A stretch of 64,000 nt of DNA. Origin: Novosphingobium hassiacum (lineage in GTDB: Bacteria; Pseudomonadota; Alphaproteobacteria; Sphingomonadales; Sphingomonadaceae). Each line of letters opens with the position of its first letter. Position 1 is the stretch's first letter. This document shows positions 26,502 through 34,357 of the stretch, in pieces. Below the pieces are notes generated by a model. That model was not told where the DNA came from and searched no databases. It saw nothing but the letters and a program-made list of their open reading frames with translations. Made by a program: the position numbers and the translations under genes. Location: contig NZ_JACICY010000007.1 in assembly GCF_014196055.1 (NCBI RefSeq), positions 1-64,000 of the forward strand. Direction: 5' to 3'.

Positions 26502-26532
26502 CCGGTCTTGTGACATAAGCTGGTCACACCGG
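26502..26532. promoter_or_regulatory. Dyad upstream of the nickel/cobalt-type module
   Basis: GTGAC (26510-26514) and GTCAC (26523-26527) form a perfect dyad, flanked by CCGG on each side, 40 bases before the start of the DUF4198 gene. It is a candidate metal-regulator operator. It does not match the NikR pattern, and no cobalamin-riboswitch landmarks were seen in the 176-base gap 26391-26566. Confidence 0.35.
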
Positions 26533-26566
26533 AACGATCCGGCCAACCAATCCGGAGGTCGCTATC

Positions 26567-27319
26567 ATGCGCAGGATTTCACCTTATATTTCAGCCGCGA
26601 TCGCTGCGGTCACCGCTGCGACTGCGATCGCTTCCTCAGCCGCTGGCGCCCATGCGATCTGGTTCGCCCAGCGTGGCAAGCAGACGGCGCTGATCTATGG
26701 AGTCGGTGCCGACGATCTGGACGCCGTCAAGCGGCTGCCGCTGATCACGTCTGTGACCGGCCTAGATTCAGATGGCCTGCCAGCGACCGCTACGCTTCGT
26801 GCGGCAGGTGCTATTCCCGTGGTGGATAGCGATGAACCCTTGGCCGTAGTTGCAGCCGTTATGGACTATGGCTTGTGGTCGAAGGACGCGGCCGGGACAT
26901 GGCACAACAAGGGGATGGACGAGGTCAAGGATGCCACGGTGAGTGAGCATAACTTCAAGTCCGCCGTCTATATCACTCAGATGCCGACCAAGCCCATTCC
27001 GCTGATCCCCGGTCATAAGCTGCAGCTCATTCCGGTCGGCACAAAGCTTCCCGAAGCAATGGGCCAGCCGATCAAGGTTCGCGCATTCTATGACGGCAAG
27101 CCGATGGGTGGCGTCGACATCATGCAGGATTACGTCAACGATCCTGACCAGAAGCCGCTCAAGACCGACGCAGAAGGCTATGTCACGTTGCCGGTGCGCA
27201 ACCAGGGCCTGAACGTGCTTGTCGGCATCTATGTCGCTCCGACCGACAATCCCGCCAAGTACAAGCAGATGGAATACCGCGCGTCGCTGGCGTTCGTTTT
27301 GCCCCACCTGCCGGAATAA
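26567..27319 (+). CDS. DUF4198 periplasmic protein (nickel/cobalt uptake-associated)
   Basis: 250 residues. The signal peptide ends near AGAHA (about residue 30), and the mature N terminus HAIWF is characteristic of DUF4198/NikK-like proteins, where the N-terminal His helps bind the metal. The rest is beta-rich, with a carboxypeptidase-regulatory-like domain (DGKPMGGVDIMQDY ... TDAEGYVTLPV). It heads a four-gene set with a HupE/UreJ permease, so it likely presents nickel or cobalt at the periplasmic side. A TCCGGAGG ribosome site precedes the ATG. Confidence 0.82.
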   Translation: MRRISPYISAAIAAVTAATAIASSAAGAHAIWFAQRGKQTALIYGVGADDLDAVKRLPLITSVTGLDSDGLPATATLRAAGAIPVVDSDEPLAVVAAVMDYGLWSKDAAGTWHNKGMDEVKDATVSEHNFKSAVYITQMPTKPIPLIPGHKLQLIPVGTKLPEAMGQPIKVRAFYDGKPMGGVDIMQDYVNDPDQKPLKTDAEGYVTLPVRNQGLNVLVGIYVAPTDNPAKYKQMEYRASLAFVLPHLPE

Positions 27320-27341
27320 GCGGAACTCAGGAGAATTTGAA

Positions 27342-27725
27342 ATGAACGCCAAACGTATCATTGCCGCAATGGCAGGCTTCGCGCTCATTGCGCTTCCAGC
27401 AGCCGCAATCGCTCATGGTTCGATGAAGCCGAGCCATGGCGGGCTGGTGACCATGACCGGCGAAACCGTCGTCGAACTCGTCCGCGCACCCAAGAGCGTG
27501 GACATCTACATCTCGGAAGAGGACGAGCCGCTGGCAGCGTCGGGCTTCACCGGCAAGCTCATCGTCACGGCGAGCGGCGCGAAAAAGGAAACCCCCCTGG
27601 TAGCACAGAAGGGCAACAAGATGACCGCCCCGGGCCTCAAGATCCCGGCGGGCGCAAAAGTGGTGGTCGCATTGACCAGCAAGGCCGGCGGAGCGAAGAC
27701 CCTCGCCTCCTTCATGGTCAAGTGA
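27342..27725 (+). CDS. Small exported beta-rich protein of the metal-uptake module
   Basis: 127 residues with a clear signal peptide (residues 1-24, AAAIA|HG). The mature N terminus HGSMKPSHGG places two His and a Met at the very start, like the metal-binding amino termini of the neighbouring DUF4198 protein. AGGAG lies upstream. The remainder is a compact beta domain with no family I can name. Its position between DUF4198 and HupE genes (22 and 7 base gaps) makes an accessory periplasmic metal-binding role likely. Confidence 0.75.
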   Translation: MNAKRIIAAMAGFALIALPAAAIAHGSMKPSHGGLVTMTGETVVELVRAPKSVDIYISEEDEPLAASGFTGKLIVTASGAKKETPLVAQKGNKMTAPGLKIPAGAKVVVALTSKAGGAKTLASFMVK

Positions 27726-27732
27726 GGATCTG

Positions 27733-28458
27733 ATGGCCCGCTCGACCGCCCACATGGCTCCGCAAGGACTGCTGCGCTGGGCCGGGTGGGCCATCGCACT
27801 GCTCATCGTCATCGCACTCAAGTCCGCAGCCCATGCCCACGGCGTGGGTGAAGACGACCGCGCGTTCATCGAAGGCGCTTCGGGGCTCGCAATCGGCCCC
27901 TACATGTACCTCGGCGCCAAGCACATGGTCACCGGTTACGACCATCTGCTGTTTCTGGTCGGAGTGATCTTCTTCCTCTACCGGCTCAAGGACGTCGGCA
28001 CGTATGTGACGCTGTTCGCCATCGGCCACAGCACCACGCTGCTCTTGGGCGTTCTGTTCGATATTCGCGCCAATGCCTATATCGTCGATGCCATCATCGG
28101 GCTTTCTGTCGTCTACAAGGCGTTCGATAACCTCGACGGCTTCAGAACGCTGTTCGGACGCGCTCCCAACCCCAAGGCGGCTGTGCTGATCTTCGGCTTC
28201 TTCCACGGCTTTGGCCTGGCAACCAAGCTTCAGGATTTGACGCTGTCGCAGGACGGACTGTTGCCCAACCTGATCAGCTTCAATGTCGGTGTCGAGTTGG
28301 GTCAGTTCACGGCGCTTGGCGCCATCCTGATCGCAATGAACCTGTGGCGTACGACGAGCAGCTTCCGGCGCAGCGCGATAACCGCGAATGCCGCGCTGAT
28401 GTGTGCTGGCTTTGTGCTCGTGGGTTACCAACTCACCGGTTATTTCACTCAGGCATGA
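27733..28458 (+). CDS. HupE/UreJ-family nickel/cobalt permease
   Basis: 241 residues with an N-terminal signal or first helix, mature HAHGVGEDD, and about six transmembrane helices. Family motifs are GYDHLLFLVGVIFF, the GHSTTLLLG segment, FGFFHGFGLATKL and NVGVELGQF; their His and Asp residues line the metal path. HupE/UreJ proteins mediate nickel or cobalt entry for hydrogenase or urease. Neither enzyme is in this window, so the metal user is elsewhere. Confidence 0.88.
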   Translation: MARSTAHMAPQGLLRWAGWAIALLIVIALKSAAHAHGVGEDDRAFIEGASGLAIGPYMYLGAKHMVTGYDHLLFLVGVIFFLYRLKDVGTYVTLFAIGHSTTLLLGVLFDIRANAYIVDAIIGLSVVYKAFDNLDGFRTLFGRAPNPKAAVLIFGFFHGFGLATKLQDLTLSQDGLLPNLISFNVGVELGQFTALGAILIAMNLWRTTSSFRRSAITANAALMCAGFVLVGYQLTGYFTQA

Positions 28459-28471
28459 TGAGGCGAATTTC

Positions 28472-29083
28472 ATGAATCAGACCATCGCCCCCAATCCGGT
28501 CGGCTCGATCCAGGTGGCTCCCGGTACGCTGGCCAAGGCGACTGGCGGCGCGCTGCTTGCCGCAGCTGCCATCGTCGTCCTTTTCGTCTTGCCTGCCGAA
28601 TACGGCATCGATCCGACAGGCGTCGGTCGGCTGACAGGCATCGCAGGCATGGCCGCGGGTAGCGACGCAGAAGCTCCGGCGGTCGAAGCGCCTGCTGCAG
28701 CGCCTGCCGCCGCCGTCATCCCGACAAAGACGTCGATCGTCCGCACGGGCACATTTCGCAGCGATGAAATGACACTGACCCTGGCCCCCCATAGCGGGCA
28801 GGAGGTGAAGGCACACATGCAGGCTGGCGACAGCTATGTCTTCGAGTGGTCAGCCAAGGGCGGTCCGGTCAAGGTCGACATGCACGGCGAAAAGGTCGAC
28901 GCCGCCGAGGGTGAATTTACGAGCTACTGGGCGGACAAGACGCTCGCAGGCGGTCAAGGCAACTTCACCGCGCCTTTCACGGGTACGCATGGCTGGTATT
29001 TCCGCAACAAGGGCGAAACGCCGGTCACTGTCAAAGTCCGCACGACCGGATTTTACAAGGACCTGTTCCTGCCGCAGGGGTAG
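28472..29083 (+). CDS. Single-helix membrane-anchored protein of the HupE module
   Basis: 203 residues. A cytoplasmic N terminus is followed by one hydrophobic helix (about 24-46), an Ala/Pro-rich linker (EAPAVEAPAAAPAAAVIP) and a periplasmic beta domain (LAPHSGQEVKAHMQAGDSY ... GTHGWYFRNKGETPVTVKV). Proteins with this layout next to HupE are usually called transmembrane anchor proteins; their role is unproven. It starts 14 bases after hupE and closes the module. Confidence 0.75.
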   Translation: MNQTIAPNPVGSIQVAPGTLAKATGGALLAAAAIVVLFVLPAEYGIDPTGVGRLTGIAGMAAGSDAEAPAVEAPAAAPAAAVIPTKTSIVRTGTFRSDEMTLTLAPHSGQEVKAHMQAGDSYVFEWSAKGGPVKVDMHGEKVDAAEGEFTSYWADKTLAGGQGNFTAPFTGTHGWYFRNKGETPVTVKVRTTGFYKDLFLPQG

Positions 29084-29105
29084 TGCGCCAGCCGCGCTGC
29101 GGCAC
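29083..29105 (+). terminator. Hairpin after the metal module
   Basis: GTGC-gc-CAGC-cgc-GCTG-cg-GCAC begins in the stop codon of the anchor protein gene. It is GC-rich without a clear T-run, so it is a possible terminator or transcript-stabilising hairpin. It separates the metal module from the DUF1624 gene. Confidence 0.35.
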
Positions 29106-29227
29106 ATTAACCCACCGCGTCAGGCATCTTTAATAGATTCTGCCACTCTCGCGACGATCTCGGGATGCGGTGGCATCGAATTACGTCAACATGATGAACT
29201 TGGGAATCGAGCTGGAAGGCAAAACAG

Positions 29228-30433
29228 ATGGCGAGCAGCATAACAATGCCCCCCGGGACGGCAGGCGGTCTTGCTGCTCCCAAGGCCACGACGGTCGCAA
29301 GTGTCCGGCTGGCGAACATCGACGCGCTTCGTGGCTTCGTAATGGTACTGATGCTGCTCGATCATCTGCGTGAGACGTGGTTCGTCAGTTATCCGGTCAC
29401 GGACCCGATCAACGCGGCCACGATCATTCCGGCAATCGGGTTCGCGCGTTTCGCGGTCAGCTTCTGTGCGCCGATCTTCGTCGCGCTCACCGGGCTTGGT
29501 GTCTATCTGTTCAGCGTGAACCATACGGTCGAGGAAACCACCTCGTACCTGCTCAAGCGCGGGTTCCTGCTGATTGCCATCGAACTGGTATATCTGTCGC
29601 CCCTTTACTGGGGAATCGTGCCGCAGCCGACGTTCTGGCTGCAGGTGATCTGGTGCATCGGCATCTGCATGATCATTCTGGCGGCGCTGATGCGCCTGCC
29701 ACGCGCCGTGCTGATCACGCTGGGTCTCGTTCTTGTCTGTTTCCACAATCTGCTCGATCCGATCCGGCTTACTGCGGAAAACGCGCTGTTTCCGCCGTGG
29801 GCAATGGTGCACCAGCGCGACACAATCGCACTTCCGCTCGGGTTTCTGGCCAAGACGACCTACCCCATCCTGCCATGGATCGGCGTCATTTCGCTCGGTT
29901 TCGGCATTGGTCCCTGGTTCCGCGGCGACGTGGCACCTGACGTACGGCAACGGCGTCTGCTGACCCTTGGCTTTGGCATGATCGCAGCGTTCGTATTGCT
30001 GCGCTTGCTCAACGTCTACGGCGACCAGCCCTGGTTCGTGGTCGAGGGTGATCCGGTCCGTACCGTCATCAGCTTCATCTCGATGACGAAGTATCCGCCG
30101 TCGCTACTGTTCCTGTTGCCCACGCTGGGTGGCGGAGCGCTGATGCTCGTACTGTTCGAGAAGATCAACGACTCACGGCTTGTCGCGGCACTGGCGATTT
30201 TCGGCGGTGCGCCGATGTTCTTCTACCTGTTCCACCTCACCGTCCTGCGCATCCTGTACCACAGCGCACTGGCCATCTGGGGTCCGAACAACGGCGCCAA
30301 CTACATGTTCGACAACTACAACTGGGTGCTGGTGTGGTTCGTCGCGATGATCGTGCCGCTCTACATCCCAACGGTGTGGTACGCGCGGCTCAAGCGTCGC
30401 CGTCGTGACCTGACGTGGCTAAAGTACTTCTGA
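29228..30433 (+). CDS. DUF1624 / heparan-alpha-glucosaminide N-acetyltransferase-like membrane protein
   Basis: 401-residue polytopic membrane protein with about ten helices. The N-terminal NIDALRGFVMVLMLLDHLRE is the hallmark of this family (Asp-x-x-Arg-Gly followed by Asp-His). These proteins resemble the human lysosomal HGSNAT, which transfers acetyl groups across a membrane, but bacterial substrates are largely unknown. The ATG at 29228 has GGCAAAACAG upstream, so the ribosome site is weak. It stands as its own unit between the metal module and the SpuC-like gene. Confidence 0.82.
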   Translation: MASSITMPPGTAGGLAAPKATTVASVRLANIDALRGFVMVLMLLDHLRETWFVSYPVTDPINAATIIPAIGFARFAVSFCAPIFVALTGLGVYLFSVNHTVEETTSYLLKRGFLLIAIELVYLSPLYWGIVPQPTFWLQVIWCIGICMIILAALMRLPRAVLITLGLVLVCFHNLLDPIRLTAENALFPPWAMVHQRDTIALPLGFLAKTTYPILPWIGVISLGFGIGPWFRGDVAPDVRQRRLLTLGFGMIAAFVLLRLLNVYGDQPWFVVEGDPVRTVISFISMTKYPPSLLFLLPTLGGGALMLVLFEKINDSRLVAALAIFGGAPMFFYLFHLTVLRILYHSALAIWGPNNGANYMFDNYNWVLVWFVAMIVPLYIPTVWYARLKRRRRDLTWLKYF

Positions 30434-30440
30434 TAAAGCT

Positions 30441-30469
30441 GAGGGCGCGGCATAAACTGCTGCGTCCTC
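30441..30469 (+). terminator. Hairpin downstream of the DUF1624 gene
   Basis: GAGGGCGCGGCA and TGCTGCGTCCTC pair over 12 positions (two G-U pairs) around a 5-base loop, 8 bases after the stop codon. No T-run follows. It probably marks the transcript end. Confidence 0.45.
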
Positions 30470-30498
30470 CACAGCGAATAGTCGTTTCGGCCCCATAG

Positions 30499-30533
30499 GC
30501 ATCACATTCGGGCAAACCCGCTCTTGTCGCGGG
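30499..30533. promoter_or_regulatory. Upstream region of the SpuC-like gene with shared half-site and hairpin
   Basis: CATCACATTCG at 30499-30509 is the reverse complement of the 11-mer CGAATGTGATG found in the dyad at 3450-3472. Just downstream, CCCGC (30517-30521) and GCGGG (30529-30533) form a hairpin. The first may be a regulator site common to both ends of the island. Confidence 0.35.
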
Positions 30534-30572
30534 CGTAGGCTCGGCGCAGTGATAGCTAATGGACGAGCCCCG

Positions 30573-31961
30573 ATGAACAGCCCAACCAATCGCTCCCTGA
30601 TCGATATCGATCGTGATCACCTGATCCACTCGGTCACCTCGTTCCGGGGGCATGAACAGCGCGGCGCCACGGTGCTGGAATCGGGCAAGGGCATGTGGTT
30701 GACCGATGCGGACGGTAACCGGCTGCTAGACGCCTTCGCCGGTCTGTGGTGCGTCAATGTCGGCTACGGGCAGGATTCGATCGCCGAGGTTGCGGCCGAG
30801 CAGATGCGCAAGCTGCCGTATGCCACCGGCTATTTCCACTTTGCCAGCGAACCGGTGATCCGCCTTGCCGGAGAATTGACCGCCGCCGCGCCAGACGGTC
30901 TCGATCACGTGTTCTTTACACAGGGCGGGTCCGACGCGGTCGACAGCGCCATCCGCTATATCGTCCATTACTGGAACGCGCGCGGGTGTCCCCAGAAGAA
31001 GCACTTCATCGCGCTCGAATGGGGCTATCATGGCTCCAGCAGTCTTGGCGCTGGGCTGACCGCGCTCGGCAACTTCCACCGCAACTTCGATCTGCCGCGC
31101 CCCTGGCAGCACCACATCGCTTCGCCCTACCAGTATCGCCACCCCGAGGGGCATGACGACGCGGCCGTGATCGCCAGCACCGTTGCGGCGCTTGAGGCAA
31201 AGGTCGCAGAACTGGGCGCAGACAACGTCGCCGCATTCTGCTGCGAGCCGATCCAGGGATCAGGCGGCGTCATCGTGCCGCCGCGCGGCTGGCTCAAGGC
31301 GTTGCGGGATGCCTGCACGCGGCTGGGCATCCTGATGCTCGTCGATGAGGTGATCACCGGCTTCGGTCGCACCGGGCCGCTGTTCGCGTGCCTCGACGAA
31401 GGCGTGTCGCCCGATTTCATGACCACCGCAAAGGGCCTGACTGCAGGGTATATCCCGATGGGCGCGATGTTCATGGCCGATCACGTGTACCAGACCATCG
31501 CCGACGCTGCGCCTGCCGCGCTGCCGATCGGGCATGGCCAGACGTATTCGGGGCATCCGGTTGCTGCCGTTGTGGCGCTCGAAGTGCTGCGCCTCTATCG
31601 CGAGGGCGGGCTGCTGGAGAACGGTATCAAAACCGGAGAACGCTTTGCCGAACACATGGAGCGCATCCGTCAGCATCCGCTGGTCGGCGACGTGCGCTAT
31701 CGTGGAATGCTCGGCGCGATCGAACTGACGCCGAACAAGGCGACCAAGGCGATCTTCGACTCATCACTGGACATCGGCGGGCGATTGTCCAAGCTGACCT
31801 ACGGCAATGGCGTTATCGTACGCTGTTTTGCTAACGCCGTGCTCGGCTTCGCGCCGGCGCTCTGCTGTACGAGCGAGGAGATGGACATGATCTTTGATCG
31901 CGTCGAAACCTCACTCGATCAATTGCTTGCACAGCCCGATATTCGCGCGCTGGTCGTCTAA
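30573..31961 (+). CDS. Class-III omega-aminotransferase, SpuC-like (putrescine/diamine-pyruvate transaminase type)
   Basis: 462 residues. The PLP-phosphate loop is in FFTQGGSDAVDSA, followed by EWGYHGSS, the ring-stacking Asp in LVDEVITGFGRTG and the Schiff-base Lys in TTAKGLTAGYIPMG. These are in SpuC/omega-amino-acid:pyruvate transaminase form. It would transaminate the terminal amine of a diamine or omega-amino acid to an aldehyde. The ATG at 30573 has GGACGAG upstream. An Lrp regulator and an M20 amidohydrolase follow within 15 and 20 bases, forming one operon. Confidence 0.9.
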   Translation: MNSPTNRSLIDIDRDHLIHSVTSFRGHEQRGATVLESGKGMWLTDADGNRLLDAFAGLWCVNVGYGQDSIAEVAAEQMRKLPYATGYFHFASEPVIRLAGELTAAAPDGLDHVFFTQGGSDAVDSAIRYIVHYWNARGCPQKKHFIALEWGYHGSSSLGAGLTALGNFHRNFDLPRPWQHHIASPYQYRHPEGHDDAAVIASTVAALEAKVAELGADNVAAFCCEPIQGSGGVIVPPRGWLKALRDACTRLGILMLVDEVITGFGRTGPLFACLDEGVSPDFMTTAKGLTAGYIPMGAMFMADHVYQTIADAAPAALPIGHGQTYSGHPVAAVVALEVLRLYREGGLLENGIKTGERFAEHMERIRQHPLVGDVRYRGMLGAIELTPNKATKAIFDSSLDIGGRLSKLTYGNGVIVRCFANAVLGFAPALCCTSEEMDMIFDRVETSLDQLLAQPDIRALVV

Positions 31962-31976
31962 GGGGAGGTCGAAGTC

Positions 31977-32468
31977 ATGCTGCCCGGACCCAAGCTAGAC
32001 AGGATTGATCTGAAGATCCTTGCCAAGCTCCAGGAGGAGGGGCGGATCACCAACGTGGAACTGGCCGACGCGGTCGGTTTGTCGCCCAGCCCCTGCCTGA
32101 CCCGGGTGAAGCGGCTGGAAAAGGCCGGATACATCAGTGGTTACGGCGCGCACATCAACTTCAGCAAGCTTGGTGAGGTGCTGACCGTCTTTACCGAAGT
32201 GACTTTGAGCGAACACCGGCAGGGCGATTTCAGCCGCTTTGAAAGCCGCATCGTCAAGATCGACGAGATCGTCGAATGCCACATGGTTTCCGGCGGCTAC
32301 GATTACCTGCTGAAGTTTGCTGCACGCGGCGTTTCGCATTACCAGTCGATCATGGAGAGCATGCTGGCGAGCGATTATGGCATCGAAAAGTACTTCAGCT
32401 ACGTCGTGATCAAATCGCCGTTCATCAAGCATCACTTCCCCATCCAGAACCTGCTGGGGCAAAACTGA
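31977..32468 (+). CDS. Lrp/AsnC-family transcriptional regulator, paralog 2
   Basis: 163 residues and almost the same as the regulator at 25899-26390. The HTH differs by only a few residues, and the RAM domain carries GGYDYLLKFAARG in place of GSYDYLLKFVARG. It probably recognises the same operators and a similar effector. Its location between the transaminase and amidohydrolase genes suggests autoregulation of this operon. AGGGGAGG upstream of the ATG is a strong ribosome site. Confidence 0.92.
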   Translation: MLPGPKLDRIDLKILAKLQEEGRITNVELADAVGLSPSPCLTRVKRLEKAGYISGYGAHINFSKLGEVLTVFTEVTLSEHRQGDFSRFESRIVKIDEIVECHMVSGGYDYLLKFAARGVSHYQSIMESMLASDYGIEKYFSYVVIKSPFIKHHFPIQNLLGQN

Positions 32469-32488
32469 GGTCGAGGCGTACCGACGGT

Positions 32489-33637
32489 ATGAAGCAGATT
32501 GCAGATATCCTGCCCGATCTCGTGGCCTTGCGCCGCGATATCCACGCTCACCCCGAGCTTGGGTTTCGTGAACACCGCACCGCAGCGCGCATTGCCGATG
32601 AGCTGCGCAAGATCGGCATTAAGGTGCATGAAGGTATCGGTACGACCGGTCTCGTGGGCGTGCTCAAGGGAAAGCGCGACGGCGATCGTAGCGTCGGATT
32701 ACGGGCGGACATGGACGCCCTGCCCATTCATGAGGCGACCAACCTGCCTTGGGCCAGCAAGACGCCCGGTACGTTTCATGGCTGCGGACACGATGGCCAT
32801 GTTGCCATGTTGCTTGGCGCTGCGAGGGTACTCGCCGCCGATCCCGATTTTGCCGGCACCGTCAATTTCATTTTCCAGCCTGCCGAAGAAGGGCAGGGCG
32901 GTGCTCGCGTGATGATCGAGGAAGGGCTGTTCGATCGCTTCCCGTGCGATCGGGTCTATGCGCTCCACAACTGGCCAGGTCTGCCCGCAGGGACGATCAG
33001 CACACGCCCCGGCCCGATCATGGGCGCAGCCGACAAGTTCCGCATCACGCTGACGGGCAAGGGCGGGCACGCCGCCATCCCGCAGGACAGCCCTGATGCA
33101 ATCCTGGCCGCTGCGTCGCTGATCCAGCAACTCAACACCATCGTCGCACGCGATGTGCCGCCTTACGCCGCTGCGGTCCTGTCCGTGACCGAAATTCATG
33201 GCGGTCATGCGCACAACGTGATTCCGGCAGAAGTCATGGTGGGCGGCACGATCCGCACTTTCGATCCCTCTGTGCAGGACCGTATCGAAGATCGCATGCG
33301 CGCGATGATCAAGGGCATCGAGGCCTCGTTCGAGGTGGAGGGTGCCTTGGCCTATGACCGCTACTACCCTGCCACGATCAACGATCCCCAAGCAGCGACA
33401 GACGCTCTGGAAGTTGCAGCAACGATCGCGCGCGCCGAACTCGCGCCCGAACCTGCGCCGACGTCCGAAGACTTCTCTTTCATGCTCCAGCAGCGCCCCG
33501 GAGCCTACATCTGGCTGGGGCAGGGTACGCCGGATCATCCGTCGCCGCTGCACAACCCGCAATACGACTTCAACGATACCGTCATGGAGACCGGCATTCG
33601 TCTTCACGTGGCGCTTGCACGGCACTGGCTGGCGTAA
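32489..33637 (+). CDS. M20-family metal-dependent amidohydrolase (hippurate hydrolase / aminoacylase type)
   Basis: 382 residues. Metal ligands are visible in FHGCGHDGHVAML, PAEEGQGG and ALHNWPG, and the closing metal-site His is in PLHNPQYDFND. The dimerisation domain contains GKGGHAAIPQDSPDA. These enzymes remove acyl groups from N-acylated amino acids or amines. In this island it could deacylate an imported N-acyl compound or undo acetylation by the GNAT enzymes. The start at 32489 is chosen over the 71-residue longer frame, which is out of register with the Lrp gene. Confidence 0.9.
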   Translation: MKQIADILPDLVALRRDIHAHPELGFREHRTAARIADELRKIGIKVHEGIGTTGLVGVLKGKRDGDRSVGLRADMDALPIHEATNLPWASKTPGTFHGCGHDGHVAMLLGAARVLAADPDFAGTVNFIFQPAEEGQGGARVMIEEGLFDRFPCDRVYALHNWPGLPAGTISTRPGPIMGAADKFRITLTGKGGHAAIPQDSPDAILAAASLIQQLNTIVARDVPPYAAAVLSVTEIHGGHAHNVIPAEVMVGGTIRTFDPSVQDRIEDRMRAMIKGIEASFEVEGALAYDRYYPATINDPQAATDALEVAATIARAELAPEPAPTSEDFSFMLQQRPGAYIWLGQGTPDHPSPLHNPQYDFNDTVMETGIRLHVALARHWLA

Positions 33638-33667
33638 GGTAATCCACCGCCCCGATGCCGCGTCATC

Positions 33668-34345
33668 TCAGCGGCGCGCGGCCTGACTAATCGCGGCAAG
33701 CTGCGCTTCCAGGCTCGTGCCATCGGCGGGAAAGCGCCCGTCGAGCGCGGATGTGCCGATGGTGAACCCGGCTGCCCCGCCGGCACGAGCCGCGCGAACC
33801 TGTTCTTCGCTGTCGATCGATCCTGCCACGATGACCGGCTTGGAGACCGCTGCACAAATCGCCTTGATCAGCGCGGGGGCGTTGCCCTTGGCGCGGTAGG
33901 CAAGCAGATCGAGGCCCGACACCCCGGCGTGTCGCGCGATCGTAACGGCGCTTGCCACTATGCTCGCCTCATCACCTTCGAGAACGCTGGGATGGCCACT
34001 GATCCGGCCGGGAAATGGATAGTAGCGCAAGGCGGTTCCTTCGATGATCGGCAGGACATCGTCCACATGCGTGCCGCCCAGCAGGAAATCGACGCCAAGA
34101 TCCAGCGCCGCCTTCACCGAGCGCAGTTCGCTTTCGCGGTCGAGGGACACCACTTCGATGTACGCGCTGGCTCCGGCATCCTTGATCCGCCGCGAAAGCC
34201 GGGCCAGTTCGTCGAACGGCAGGCCGATATCCTTGAATCCGATATGGCCGATCCCGGCCCGCAGCGCTGTCTCGACGTGGATCAGCGCATCCTCGACGGT
34301 GCGATCGTTGCGCGTGAGCATGAAGATGAAATCGAACTGCGGCAT
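33668..34345 (-). CDS. TIM-barrel (HisA/thiazole-synthase-like) phosphate-binding protein, partner of PdxA2-like gene
   Basis: 225 residues with alternating beta strands and helices of a TIM barrel. The C-terminal half has the phosphate-binding pattern (KPVIVAGSIDSEEQVRAARAGGAAGFTIGTSALDG) of HisA/HisF and related barrels. It follows the PdxA-type gene by 12 bases on the minus strand, and this pairing suggests a joint role on a phosphorylated acid sugar or related compound. I do not know a defined activity for this family. Confidence 0.65.
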   Translation of the reverse strand: MPQFDFIFMLTRNDRTVEDALIHVETALRAGIGHIGFKDIGLPFDELARLSRRIKDAGASAYIEVVSLDRESELRSVKAALDLGVDFLLGGTHVDDVLPIIEGTALRYYPFPGRISGHPSVLEGDEASIVASAVTIARHAGVSGLDLLAYRAKGNAPALIKAICAAVSKPVIVAGSIDSEEQVRAARAGGAAGFTIGTSALDGRFPADGTSLEAQLAAISQAARR

Positions 34346-34357
34346 GAGGATCGGCTT

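Noticed and set aside
26391..26566. Cobalamin riboswitch before the nickel/cobalt-type module
   Set aside because: The gap is short (176 bases) and lacks the B12-box landmarks. Only a small protein-type dyad is seen.
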